Below, one piece after another: positions 49,101 to 60,100 of a stretch of DNA of 64,000 nucleotides. Within the stretch, counting starts at the first letter, position 1; the number at the start of each line of letters is the position of its first letter. This stretch comes from Ianthella basta (taxonomy: Eukaryota > Porifera > Demospongiae > Verongiida > Ianthellidae): NCBI GenBank assembly GCA_964019415.1, contig OZ025881.1, forward strand, positions 1,965,280-2,029,279, read 5' to 3'. Under the pieces are notes generated by a model that saw only the letters and a list, made by a program, of their open reading frames with translations, was not told where the DNA came from and did no database searches. Both the position numbers and the translations under genes were made by a program.

Positions 49101-52100
49101 CAGCCTGTGACCACAACAAAGGTGCTTGTAATAACAATAGCAATTGTTATCACAAGGAACACGCGTTTGTAAACATAAATTAGGCATAGTTTTTAGGAGT
49201 GTTTAGGCGCAGCAAAAGCGCTTTCAGAAGTGCTTTTTCGTATTTGCAGAAGATGTGGAAGCACAAATAACATAATTTCAAAAGATTCTGAAAGGTGACC
49301 CTAGACTCCCTTCCTACCTTAACATATTAAGGATATATAGGATTCAGTTACCATGGGAACAGGCCTCTTTTCACAATCTCTAAATCTCGTAGACACCCCC
49401 AGCTGTACCTTCGCGCCATGAATTCTATTTTGTCTAGCTGGGCTTTAACTAAGGTGCGTCGTTCACGCTGGGAATTTTATAGGAATTTTATAGCAGAGAA
49501 CTGCAGCTGTTCACTAATACACCACAACATACAATGTACAGGTTGCCCAGCTTACTTGTTTCGTCAAGAAACAGGGAACAATCCAGTTACATACCAGAGC
49601 CAAGAAATGAACTGTTTACAAGCTGGGAGCAGGCTTTAGTTAAAGGACATGTAGACCGCTCTGGGAAACACCGTGGCTGACATGGCTGACAGTGAGTAAG
49701 CTTACGCTTACCTTACGCGCCGCATCCACTGCTGACCTGTAAGAAGCGTCTGCTGCGAGATGACCAGCCCAAGTTGAGACCAGAATCAAACGACGTTTTC
49801 TCAGCCATTATCAGAAATAGCAAACTACTTCCAGAAGTTGCATGATGACGCAAGTACGAGTAGGTAAACTGATTCGCTGCTACTCCTAGCCCAATCATTG
49901 GGATCTATAACACTCAAATGCTGACAAATTGGTGTCTCTAAAGATTTAGACCACTCAGCACTCAGGTGCTTCGTGCCCTCGTGCCTCATGCTCTAAACCT
50001 CAGAGACACTTCTTGGTCAACATTTAACTATTACATATATAATACGCGAAACTACGGTTGCATGCCAATGCTTCCATTTATATTGAATGTATTGGACGAA
50101 GTATTGGGTATGGGGCACAGGTGGGTCACGTCCCACACCGACACCAAGGCAAAGTGAAAAGAAGGTGTAATTGGTGACTCTGTGTTTTCCCAGAGAACAA
50201 TAACACGGATAGCCAGCTTCAACACAAGAACACTAACAGCGCGATGGAAGCAAAGTGAATTAATGGCTTACTTTGAACAGCATTGGATAGCAATGTGTGC
50301 CATTCAAGAACACTGAATAGTTCACAAGGAACAAGTGAGAGACCTGCAACTGGGAGGAGGCTGGTGAGTAATAACTAGTAGCGCTGATGCAGCTGGTATA
50401 GGAGGAGTAGATTTTGCCTTGTCACCCAAAGCCTCCAAGGCATTATCTCGCTCAGTTGCTGTGAGTCCCAGAATACTATGGCTCCAATTCACTGGAGCAG
50501 CTTCAGTCAAGACATATGTTATCAGCGTATAGTACTACCAACACTGCCGATACTAATACCAAGTAGGCTTTTCGATGACCAATTGTTTGCATGTATATCC
50601 AACATTGTAAAGAGAAATTCACTCTACATTCTAGGAGATTTCAATGCCAAGCTTGATCATAATAGTGCACCCTTCTCTGTTCACAAATTGTCAAATGATA
50701 ATGAGGAGGTACTAGCTGAATTCATGGATGATCATGAACTGCTCTCAATATTACGCAGTCTCAGAAAGCCAAGGAGCCAGTGGTTTACACACTGTGGACC
50801 TAGTGGACACAAGTCCAGAATAGACCATTGTCTAGCCAAGAAGAAGTACAAATCCTCAGCACTGAATGTCCGCCCTATGACACCAGCAACAGTAACTTCT
50901 GACCACAAACTCCTAAGTGCAGAAGTCAGGCTCAGGTTTGCAGCACGTGCAACCAAGGCCTCTTAGTTGAAGCGTGACTGGGAGGCACTGAGGGATCCTG
51001 ACATAGCAAAGATAGTGGTTAGTGAAGTGAAGAGCAAGCTCAATCATCATGACACAGTTAACTACACATTGTTCACCAAAGCAGCCACTGTAGCCTGTAC
51101 GGAGCATCTACTAGCTGTCCAAGTCAGACAGAGTGAGAAACCATGGGTTGAAAAGGACATCTGTGTAGCTAGGGGTGCACTGAGTACAGCTAGACATCAG
51201 CACCATGTGCTCAGGACCATTCAAATAAGAACGTAACTAGCAGAGGCTGCACATGCATTGTCCACTATCTATGCCACAAAACAGGAGCAGTGCTATTCAC
51301 AGCTGGCATAGGAAGTGGAGGAGGCAACAATGTAGAGCAAACATGCTGCAGTGTGGGCTACCATTAACACCATCACTGGCAGGAAGCGCCAGCAGAATTA
51401 TAACATCCTGCAGACTCTCCCCAACAGCGACTTAGCCAATGGAGAGACCGCTTCCAACAACTGCTCACTGCTGTAGATGCAACAAACCCCTTTATTACCC
51501 AGTCAATCGTATCAGAAGAAATGGATATTAACACTGGCTCCATCACAGCTTCTGAAGTACAACTTGCAGCACGTACACTCAGAAACACTCAGAAACAAGA
51601 AGTGTCCGGGGCTTGATGGCATTCCACCACAGCTACTGAAGCTAGCTGACATTCAGGACATCATTCTCCCTATCCTATACCAGGCCTTAGACAATGGGCA
51701 CACCCCTCATCAATGGAGGCACTCAGGTCTGTTACCTTTTTTCAAGAAAGGTGACAGGAGCTGCTTTGCCAACTACAGAGGAATTTCACTCATGTCTTTG
51801 GTAGGGAAGCTCTACAACAGAGTGCTGCTCAACCGAATTAGAGGAAAGATAGAACCACTCCTTCATTACAACCAGGAGAGTTTTCGCCCAGGCCAATCCA
51901 TAGTACAGCACGTTCTGTCCCTTTGTAGAATTCTGGAGCAGTGTTAGGGTGAGGCAGAACACCAACTGTGTTGCAGTTTTCGTAGACTTCTCCAAGGTCT
52001 TTGACAGCATCTCAAGGGCTAGAATGGAGTTGATACTATCCAGCTACGGCATTCCACAGAAGATTGTCAAAGCCATCATGTCTATGTACTCATACACTAG

Positions 52101-54306
52101 TGCCACCATGATCACACCTGATGGGCCGAGTGATCCGTTTGATATCACTGCTGGTGAGCTGCAAGGAGACACACTGTCTTTCTTCCTATTTGTAGTAGTC
52201 GACTACATCATGAGATTGACTGTCCCTGATCTGTGTTGATTTCAGGAATGCATGGAAAAGACGAGAAGGATCCCAGAAACCTGCTGACCACATCAATCTT
52301 GACTACACTGATGACCTAGTCCTTCTGGCCAACTCAGCTGACAACACTCAACAACTGCTCACTGTAGCTACAAGCTGGAAGCTAAAATCCCCAACTCTGA
52401 ATTTATGGAATGCTACCACGGCCGTCCACACTGGTCACAAAGTGGAGACTACAACTAGCTGGCCACTGCTTCAGAGCAAGTGGCGCACAATGCCAACCTG
52501 CTACAGACCTGGTGTTCTAGCAGAGCCATGAGAAGTTCCGAACTGGACAAGACAACACCCTAACCTACACCCGTATGCTGAGACATGACACTGGACTTGA
52601 ATTGGTTGAGTTGCGAAGAGTTGCCTTGAACAGAGAAAAGAGGAGAAACTTGTGCCATAGGGCTACCTGACATTGATAGGAACATTAGCATTAATCCTCC
52701 GACAAAACAGTGCATGTATTTGTACTTAGTCGCATTGATGATGATAATGAGTGGGTATGGGGAATTATATTGTCCGCCATTTTGTTTGGCCAGAACTGGA
52801 CCGTGTGCGAGACCACGACACTTTCAAAACTGGCTCCTAAACGTCGTCTTAGCGAACTTTGGATGTCCTCTTCCGCCGCTAATCATGGAACAGACTCCTA
52901 CAGCACTTCTGATCAATGGGCACAGAGACAGCTTCAATAATGGCCACACCCACCTCAGAGGACTTCACTCCGCCTTCTGAAACACATGACAGGAGTAACG
53001 TAGAAACTGGTGAGCGCCATGATATGTACACGCTAACACTTTTCAACTGTCTGTAATGTTAAAAGGCTTAGCGCGCACAGTTGCCCTTCTAAATCTTCAG
53101 AACCTCGCCCACACGTAATGTGCTGGAGCGAACTATGTGCATAGCTTTTGCCATCATAGAACACTAGCTACTGTCTCTGGTGATTCTGGGTTCCTTGGTA
53201 CATTATGTTTCTGTAAATACTCACTGTAAATGCATGTGCTGTAAGCAGTCGTGTATCTATCTGTGCTGGAGCTTTCTCTGTGCATGCACGTGTGTGTGTG
53301 CGTGTGCATGCATGTGTGTCATGTATGTCTGGTGACAGTGGCATGTGTGTGCGTGTGTGTGTGTCATGTATATCTGGTGACAGTGGTGTGTGCGCATGTG
53401 TGGTGTGTGTGTGTGTGCTGAGGTCATTGAGGTGTATGACAAAATGTCATGCTTACTTGTCATGAGTGACAGAGCAGCGACTGAAGGGAGCAAGTATTTC
53501 GAGTTGGGGCTGCCGCCCCACAAGTTCTTTAACTCAAAAAACTTGTTGTTTTGGGTGCCTTGAAAAGTAGTCTTCACGCTAAAGGTTTTTCCCAGTTGAA
53601 ATAAGATGTCCTGATCCTGATCCTGGTCTCTAGGACTTTGGTTATGGAAGATCTTACTCGTTGTCGGCAAACATTCGAATTAAACTCTACCATTGTTCTA
53701 GCAGCCAGCCTCTGTTGTTACCTGTGCAGATAGTTCAAAACTGGCATGGGACCGACTCGCTGGCTGGCAATAGGCTGGGAACCTACCCGAGGGGCAGGCA
53801 TTCAGCTAGTGCTCGATATTTACCGGCCTTTTCTATACACACACCATTCACCTTTTCCCCATGCCTCACTTGTCATGATGTACAGCACATGCTATACAAG
53901 CCCACACCCATACACTATCACTAGAGCAGACATATCAGACAGCACCCATCCATCAAGAACAAGCGAACCAGGCAACAAGGAAGCAATCACACTGAACATG
54001 CACCCATAGTGTGTATGCACTGGCTTGCTTACTATGCCTCTTTTCTGTGACGGGAACTTCAACACAGGAGACATTACTCCCCAACTTAGTGTATGCCTGT
54101 CTATGGATAGCGGCAGTCGAATAAGCCGAATCAGGTACCGTCCTTTGCTCGGAAGGCGTCGTGCTGCCTTTGGGTGACTCGGGAGGCGGTTCACCACCTT
54201 CGGAGGACGTGGGGTCGTCAAAATACTCCTCGATTACTGAAAAGCTGACGTCCTCAGTGTCCAAGCCAGTCTTTTTGTCATAATCTCCGTTTGACTTCGA
54301 TTCCAT
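45658..54306 (-). CDS. Gene B: unidentified three-exon host gene
   Basis: Exons 54306-54033, 46702-46238 and 45995-45658 join in phase (274 + 465 + 338 nt) to 358 codons and a TAG stop. Residues 1-91 are acidic, Ser/Pro-rich and probably disordered (MESKSNGDYDKKTGLDTEDV at the start). Residues 92-246 have a globular pattern with several cysteines, including NLLGLILVHHSDSTILLDKF and LLCVVSHRIGKPFLDWLQ, which loosely recall a protease-associated-like fold. The last part has LKIVLCVDVTGSS, a D-x-T-x-S pattern like metal-dependent adhesion sites. Neither resemblance is strong enough to name it. The first intron (7.3 kb) contains a LINE relic, MITEs and foldbacks. The second holds a CA repeat. The promoter would lie in 54307-54670, shared with the divergent VPS35-like fragment. 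Confidence 0.75.
46066..46152. repeat. (CA)n and (CAA)n microsatellite
   Basis: ACGCAC units, a CA run of about 50 bp, then CAACAACAACAACAA. Located in the 242-bp intron between Gene B exons 2 and 3. Confidence 0.95.
46238..46702 (-). CDS. Gene B exon 2
   Basis: Acceptor CTTTCTTCAG; TT completing Ile, 154 codons LRVKSGDHEVNSLSC... to AEAEQ, plus A; donor GTAAGT. Confidence 0.8.
46851..46997. repeat. Foldback element (family G), copy 3
   Basis: AATCACATGGTACACTGTTT pairs with the segment ending at 46997. The stem also includes AAGACGTTTTGGCCCC/GGGGCCAAAACGTCTT. Lies in Gene B intron 1. Confidence 0.75.
47600..49317. mobile_element. Second copy of the TTAA element, with nested MITE
   Basis: Segments 47690-47925 and 48809-49290 resemble 16230-16465 and 16466-16890 of the TTAA element (shared GCAACTAG, GTCACCCTATC or GTCACCCTATG, and ACGGAAGT...CATTCTT). 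The right end GGTGACCCTAGACTCCC then CTTCCTACC is followed by TTAA at 49318-49321. The left end was not located. The MITE at 47931-48808 splits it. Confidence 0.6.
47931..48808. mobile_element. TA-flanked MITE (family D), copy 2
   Basis: TA at 47929-47930 and 48809-48810; ends CACATGTGGAACATGTCC and (reverse complement) TGCATGTGAGACATGTCC. Internal matches to copy 1 include ATTCCTGTGTTGCCATGGCT near 48000 and CAGAG(C)GGTCCCTT or CAGAGCAGCCCTTAG. The paralogous sequence at 16463 lacks it, giving the empty site. Confidence 0.8.
49929..50010. repeat. Foldback element (family H), copy 2
   Basis: GTGTCTCTAAAGATTTAGA pairs with TCTAAACCTCAGAGACAC; the centre GGTGCTTCGTGCCCTCGTGC resembles that at 36826-36855. 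Confidence 0.6.
50480..52665 (+). mobile_element. LINE relic with endonuclease and RT
   Basis: 50620-50966 endonuclease (YILGDFNAKLDHN, SRIDHCLAKKK, VTSDHKLLSAE). After an in-frame stop, a linker at 50967-51236. RT at 51560-51947 (NKKCPGLDGIPPQLLKL, NYRGISLMSLVGKLYNRV, SFRPGQSIVQHVL). 51949-52239 (AVFVDFSKVFDSISRARM, ELQGDTLSFFLFV). About 52240-52400 in a shifted frame (INLDYTDDLVLLANSAD, motif C as YTDD). A tail at 52555-52665 (MLRHDTGLELVELRRVAL). Multiple stops and shifts; some of the thumb is deleted. Lies in Gene B intron 1 on the opposite strand. Confidence 0.8.
52700..53545. mobile_element. Family F element, copy 2
   Basis: Matches 38460-38700 and 39345-39930 in order, without the nested 641-bp MITE. 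GT repeats at 53287-53420 occupy the same position as the long GT tract of copy 1. Non-coding. Confidence 0.7.
54033..54306 (-). CDS. Gene B exon 1
   Basis: ATG at 54304-54306 opens MESKSNGDYDKKTGL; 91 codons plus one base; donor A|GTAAGC. I chose this ATG because the frame upstream has no other Met in good context and the sequence becomes non-coding. Confidence 0.75.
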
Positions 54307-54570
54307 GATCCCAATTAGCCCCTACCCTTATCTTCTAATTACCCGCACCGCGTGCACGTGATCGAAACAAAATGGTGGGTTTCGGGGAGCTTCGCGCACA
54401 GCGGGTAGTTCCCTGAAATATGAATATCATTAACGCGCGGGTGTCCGTTAACTGTGAGCACGAATCCCTTACAATCCACCAGGAACCAGCTCCCTGGCGT
54501 TGACAACATGAAGAAGTGAGGGCTGGTTCGGAGGATTGAAAGAAACATGTGCTTGCTACTTAAAAGTGTG

Positions 54571-54610
54571 TTTCTCCTTCCCTCCCTCCCTCCCTCCCTC
54601 CCTCCTCCCC
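54571..54610. repeat. (TCCC)n microsatellite
   Basis: TTCCCTCCCTCCCTCCCTCC run upstream of the VPS35-like fragment. Confidence 0.9.
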
Positions 54611-54674
54611 CTCCTTCCTCCTCCTTTAGTGCTGAGGAGGGTTCTGTAGAGGACTCAGTTGCATTTTACTGCAG

Positions 54675-55999
54675 AAATTTGCAGAGATGAACAAGCTATG
54701 GGTGCGCATGCAGCACCAGGGCATAGCAGGGAGAAGGCCAAGCGGGAGAAGGAGAGGCTGGAGCTCAAGATTCTTGTGGGAACCAACCTCGTGCAGCTGT
54801 CAGAGCTGGATGGAGTGGATGCCGATATTATCAGAATGTGAGGTGGTTTGTGTGTTATCATATGCAAACCATGCACAAACTAAACTTCTAATTTCTAATG
54901 AAGCTCTGAATAGTAAAATTATCGTTTGTCCCAGCCTTACTGCATTTGTACACGTGTTCTCTTGTGCTCAGACCGTGCTGCCCAGTGTATTGGAGCAGAT
55001 TGTCAACTGCCATGACCCCATTGCACAGGATGCACAGGAATACCTCATGGAGTGTATCATACAAGTCAGTTGAAAGCACCAGAACAGCTCAAGCAGCACA
55101 TGATCTTATATTGTGAATTGTATCTCAATAGACTCAGTTTGGTTCTGTTCATGAGTTGTGAGGTAATTTTGTGCAAGTAGATGCCCTGAATGCCCAAATG
55201 TACCCCGGTTTGTGGTGTAGAGTATGTATGTGAGATATGGCTGCCTACCCCCTCCCTAGCTGGTACTATCATCATACAGTAGGAGTTGTATGCAGTGTGG
55301 GCCCAAATGCACCCAGGATGAATAGCATGTATGTATAAATGGCTACATTACCCCTCCCCTGGCTGGTGCTATTATCATAGGAGCTGTATGCATGTCCATG
55401 TTTTAAGAGGTATCTCTTTCTCCACTGGCTGCCTCCGCTAGGTGTTCCCTGAGGACTTCCACCTGGCTACATTGAACCTCTTCCTCAAGGCCTGCAGTAA
55501 CCAGCTGTCAATGTGAAGGACATTGTCATAGCACTCATCAACCACTTTGTTGAATACACCAGGAGGGAAGGCTCTGGAGGAATCCCCGCAAACATATACC
55601 TGCTTAACATTTTCTCACAGGAAGTAGCTATGCTCAATTAAGTACAATGGAGGAGGAGGGGGCAGGGTCGGTGGGGGAGGGAGGAGTGGTGGATGGGTGT
55701 GAGTGCTTGAAACGATGATGGAGCAATGGTTGTGATGTCCTGTATACTGGGATGTGTGACTCGTGTCAATGACACTCTACATAGTACATACTGCACAGTG
55801 TCATTAACAACACATACTATACATAGGGGATATGTATGTAGGTAGGTTGCAGTGTGTTCTCAAAAGCGAGTCGGCCAACCTGGAGGCGAGTGAAGAGGTT
55901 GCTCAGATAAACCAGCACTTCCAGAACACCTTGGCACATATTGAATACATGCAGAGGCTCAAAGTAGAGGGCGCCAGTTACGATGGACTGGTTGTGTAG
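54675..55999 (+). pseudogene. VPS35: VPS35-like retromer gene fragment, internally deleted
   Basis: Four exon remnants with intron-like spacers. 54675-54837: [16 protein letters not shown], then after a one-base loss [20 protein letters not shown]. 54972-55064: TVLPSVLEQIVNCHD, YLMECIIQ, donor GTCAGT. 55442-55640: VFPEDFHLATLNLFLKAC, then a frame shift and VNVKDIVIALINHFVEYT, NIYLLNIFSQEVAML. 55853-55999: ESANLEASEEVAQINQHFQN, ASYDGLVV, stop. These match VPS35, the cargo-recognition subunit of the endosomal retromer, at roughly residues 190-340 and at its extreme C-terminus; the approximately 400 residues between are absent. Introns are retained, so this is a DNA-level duplicate and not a retrocopy. 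The N-terminus is also absent upstream. Confidence 0.85.
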
Positions 56000-56041
56000 T
56001 GCATGGAGAGAGTACGTATGGTGGACATAAACTCTATTTTT

Positions 56042-56118
56042 AGGGGCTGCCGCAGGCAGCCCCTATATTGTTTTCAAATTGACGTTTTCATATGGCTTCA
56101 TGTTACGGATATATATAT
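56042..56118 (-). repeat. Hairpin repeat E, copy with complete hairpin
   Basis: GGGGCTGCCGCAGGCAGCCCC (56042-56062) is a near-perfect hairpin, directly followed by TATATTGTTTTCAAATTGAC and GGCTTCATGTTACGG. Confidence 0.65.
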
Positions 56119-56220
56119 GTATTATATGATATATATATGCCGAGGGCGAGTGCGTCTAAAATCCATATACACCGAAGCGCCGTGGTATAAGTGATATATA
56201 CGATATACGAGATCCCTAAG

Positions 56221-57147
56221 ATGGCGGCAACCAAGAAGAGTCAATCAAATAGATCGGAGAATCAGCTGATGGAGACGAGCAAGATTACTAGAAAGAGCAC
56301 CCGATCGGCCAAAAAGAAGTCCGAAGTGATTGGTGAGAAGAAGGACGGGAGTGGTAAGGTGCCCCCTTCCGAAGAGAGTGAACGCGGTAGCGCCAGTGAG
56401 GTGCGATGTTTCTGTAACGACAACAGGGAGGCAGGTGAGATGGTGCAATGCGAGATGTGTTCAGGATGGTTCCATGTGAAGTGCTTAAGAATGAAAGAAG
56501 GTGTTGGTGTGCTGGATGGAAGGGCGTTTGTCTGTTGCTTCTGCCTGTCGGCGAAAGTGTTAGAGTTGACTAAGTTGGTAGGTGAGCTGCGAGGGGAGAT
56601 GATCGAGTTGAGAGAGTCTGTAGAGGTGTTGAGTAAAGAGAACAACGATCTGGTGGAGAGGGTGATGGTTGCGGAGGGTGAATGGAAGCGGGTGGACTGT
56701 AGGGGAAGATTGGAGGAGACGAGAAAGAAGCCTGTCTCTGCTATCTCTGCTGCACGCCCAGGGGGGAGAAAGAATGAACAGGGGGAAAGAGCAGATAGTG
56801 AAACGTTGCAGGGTGGTAAGAGTAGGCTGGGAGAGTCGCCACCATTGCCAGTAAAGAAGAACAAGCATGGGGAGTATGTTGGAGTAAGGAAACTGTGGGG
56901 GACTAGGAAGAAAGTGTCAGTGGAAGAGGTCAAGGAATGTTTGGGGGAGAAATTTGATGAGGCAGAGAAAGTTGAGGTGGTCAGAGTGTGCAAGGAAGAC
57001 AGTGGTAGGACACGGTGGTGGTTTTGGCTGAGAGGCGAGGAAGATGTGTTGGGAAGATTGGATAGAGTTGTGATCAATGATGTCTGGAAGGTGGAAAAGA
57101 AGTCTCCTTTTTTAGGGGTTGCATCAGTGAGGGTGCTCAGCCGCTGA
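56221..57147 (+). CDS. LINE ORF1 protein with PHD finger
   Basis: The likely start is ATGGCGGCAACC at 56221; the frame is open from 56191. It is about 308 residues. A basic, Ser/Lys-rich N-terminus is followed by a C4-H-C3 PHD-type zinc finger at residues 61-112 (RCFCNDN, MVQCEMCSGWFHVKCLRM, FVCCFC). Next is a heptad-like coiled coil (LTKLVGELRGEMIELRESVE) and a lysine-rich C-terminal half. In LINEs ORF1 binds the element RNA and assembles the particle; the PHD finger may bind histone tails or simply RNA/protein. PHD-bearing ORF1 proteins are known in CR1/L2-related LINEs. Confidence 0.85.
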   Translation: MAATKKSQSNRSENQLMETSKITRKSTRSAKKKSEVIGEKKDGSGKVPPSEESERGSASEVRCFCNDNREAGEMVQCEMCSGWFHVKCLRMKEGVGVLDGRAFVCCFCLSAKVLELTKLVGELRGEMIELRESVEVLSKENNDLVERVMVAEGEWKRVDCRGRLEETRKKPVSAISAARPGGRKNEQGERADSETLQGGKSRLGESPPLPVKKNKHGEYVGVRKLWGTRKKVSVEEVKECLGEKFDEAEKVEVVRVCKEDSGRTRWWFWLRGEEDVLGRLDRVVINDVWKVEKKSPFLGVASVRVLSR

Positions 57148-57161
57148 AGTGGCAAAAGGGG

Positions 57162-60100
57162 ATGGGTGATGAGGGCATGATGATGGAAGTTGGACCTAGT
57201 GTGGGGAGTGACGGTACTTGTGGTGAGCTGGGTGTTGATTTTGATGTAAATTTGAAGGTCATGTGCTGGAATGTATGTGGCTGGTCTAATATGAATGTTT
57301 GTCAATTTGGTAGAGGCGTTGATCATACTGATATTAGATCTTTAGTTCTGAACCATTACAAGCCTGATGTGATTGGTGTTGTTGAAAGCTGGTTACGTGG
57401 AGACGAGGAAGCCTCATTTGAGGGTTATAAGTGGTTCGGTAACAATAGGAAATCTATCCACAAGAGAGCAGTCCGTGGTTCTGGTGGGGTTGGAGTGCTT
57501 GTGAGAGAACCATTGTTAAGGTTTTGGTCGTGTGAGGTGTTGGACTGTGATGTTGAAGACATATTGTGGGTGAAGCTCTCTAATGTGGCTAGTGGTGTAG
57601 ATGTGGTGCTTGCAGTGTGTTACATCCCTCCCATGTCATCTGGGAGAGAAGTATGCTTGGAGGGGAGGTTACAGTGCTTATCTGAGCAAGTGAGTAAGTA
57701 TGCTAGTCTTGGTACAGTACTTCTATGTGGGGATTTTAATGCAAGGTGTGGCTGTGTAGAAGAGGTGGAAGGTTTAGGTGATAGACAGTCAGAAGACCAG
57801 GTGATTAACGAGCAAGGCAGAGTGTTGCTAGATTTCACAAGGTCATTGGGGCTTTGTGTGGCCAATGGCAGAGCTGGGAGTGGTGACTTTACCTGCATTT
57901 CTTCTAAAGGGTGTTCAGTGGTGGACTATTGTTTGTTGTTCAAGGATGACCTCGGGGTTGTGTCAAACTTTAAGGTGATATCTTTGACTGAGTTTGTCGA
58001 GGCATTCCATGCCGATGGTATTGTTGAACGAATTCCAGACCATTCTGCTTTGGTATGGGATATAGTGTTAGATAGTGATGTTGGATGCCAAGGCAGTGAA
58101 CCTGAAGACACTCCAGGTGAATGTTCTGGTAATGAGTTCAGATATGTGGTCCCGGATGACTACCTATGTGATAAGAAGAGGGATATTGAGAGTATTGTGG
58201 AGAATTTGCATAGTTTTGATGGTGACCAGAATCATTTGGATAGTTTGTATGATCAGTTGATTGGGTTGATATTCAGTGGGCTACATAAAGTTAAGCGTTC
58301 TCTGAGCACTTCTAGACAGAAACATAGGTGGTTTACAAAGGATTTGATGAATATGAGGAAGACATTCCATCAATCTGAACGTGTGTGGCTGAGAACTAAA
58401 GATAAAGAGGAAAGGAAGTGCAAGAGAATGGATTATGTTGCCAGTCGAAGAGCTTATGCCAAAGCTGTTAGTAGTTCCAAAAGGAAGTTCTTTCGGTCTC
58501 AGCAGTTAAGGCTGGAGAAGCTATTGGGTAACCCCAAGAGATGGTGGAGGAAAGTTAAGAAGCTGGGCATTGTTAAGAGGAAAGTATCAGATGCTTATCT
58601 TGACAAAGTTCTTGACAACAATGGTGTGATCCAATCCGGTGAAGAGGCTGTGAAAGTCTGGAGTGCACACTTCAGGGAAGTGTTGCAGGGGAGTAAGGAG
58701 CCACTGGTGGGGAAGTCCGGACGTAGTGTTTGCAGTGAGGCACCTCAGGGTGAGCAGGACAGTGATAATCCAGAGTTGGAAGGTGAAATTACTCGAGAAG
58801 AGGTGATGTGGGCATTGAGTAAGGCAAAGAAGAGAAAGTCGACAGGTAGAGATGGTATTTCTCTTGAGATGATGGAAGTGGAGATTTTAAGGGATGTGTG
58901 GGTGCATTTGTTTAATGCTTGCTGGAGGTTTGGAGTTGTCCCTTCCTTCTGGAAACGATCTATCATTGTGCCAATCCCTAAGGGGAGGGTGAAGGGAGCC
59001 TGTGACACCAGTAACTTCAGAGGTATCTCCCTGACATCCTTGGTTGGAAAGATCATGTGTATGGTCTTGAACAACCGGCTGGCTGACTTTTTAGAAGCTA
59101 AAGAGCTATTGGCTGATGAGCAAGGTGGCTTTCGTAGGGGCAGAGGTTGCAGGGACCAAATTCTATCTCTATTGTTGATTGGACAGTCTATGGTTGCCAA
59201 GAAGTCTAGTGGGATGGTAGCTGCTTTCATTGACTTCAGGAAAGCCTACGATAGGGTGGACAGGATGAAGTTGTGGGACTGCTTAGGTCAGTATGGCATT
59301 GGTGGGCACTTTCTCATGTTTTTGAAAGGGTTGTACGATGGCAGTATGTCTCAGGTGAGAATTAACAACCGTCTAGGCAAGGAATTTGCAGTATCCAGAG
59401 GCCTGCGCCAAGGATGTGTTCTGTCCCCACTCCTGTTTTCTCTCTACATAAACAGTCTAGTATCAGAGTTGAAGCGCAGTGATTGTGGGGTGCTATGTGG
59501 TGAAATGCTGGTATCTAGTCTCCTGTTTGCAGATGACACAGTCTTGTTGGCCGAGAATGCAGAAGATATGAGGAGGAGCCTGCAGTGTCTACAAACTTGG
59601 TGTGAGGAATGGTCTGTGGAGATAAATGTGGAGAAGAGTGCTATGATGCACATGAGGAAGAAGAGAGTGGATAGATGTGCAGCTACCTTCAAGATTGGTA
59701 TGAATGAAATCCCTTGGGTTTCCTCCTATAAGTACTTAGGATGTGTGATAGATGAGTTCCTAGACTGTTCTGAGATGGTAGAGCATAGGGTGAAGCTAGG
59801 TTCACAGGCTTTGGGCACGTGGCTGCGGAACTGCCGTGAGTCAGTTGGTGAGGTGAATGGCAGATCCTTTCTACAGTTGTTGCAGTCTTTGGTGGAATCT
59901 GTGTTAATGTATGGAGTTGAGGTTTGGGGCTGCCACCACAAGTTAGAGGGATTGAGCCAGATCCAGCTACGAGCTTTGCGCATCCTTTTTGGTGTTGGAC
60001 TACGTCACCCTAAGGCATCGTTGCTGATGGAAGCAGATGCTATGCCAGTTGCTTGGTTAGCTAGGGTCAGATGTGCTGCATTCTGGTTTAGAATACTGTC

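Noticed and set aside
56262..57326. A 354-codon minus-strand frame opposite the LINE ORF1
   Set aside because: It is the antisense shadow of ORF1, rich in Ser/Leu/Thr/Pro as expected from the complementary codons; the plus frame has a PHD finger.
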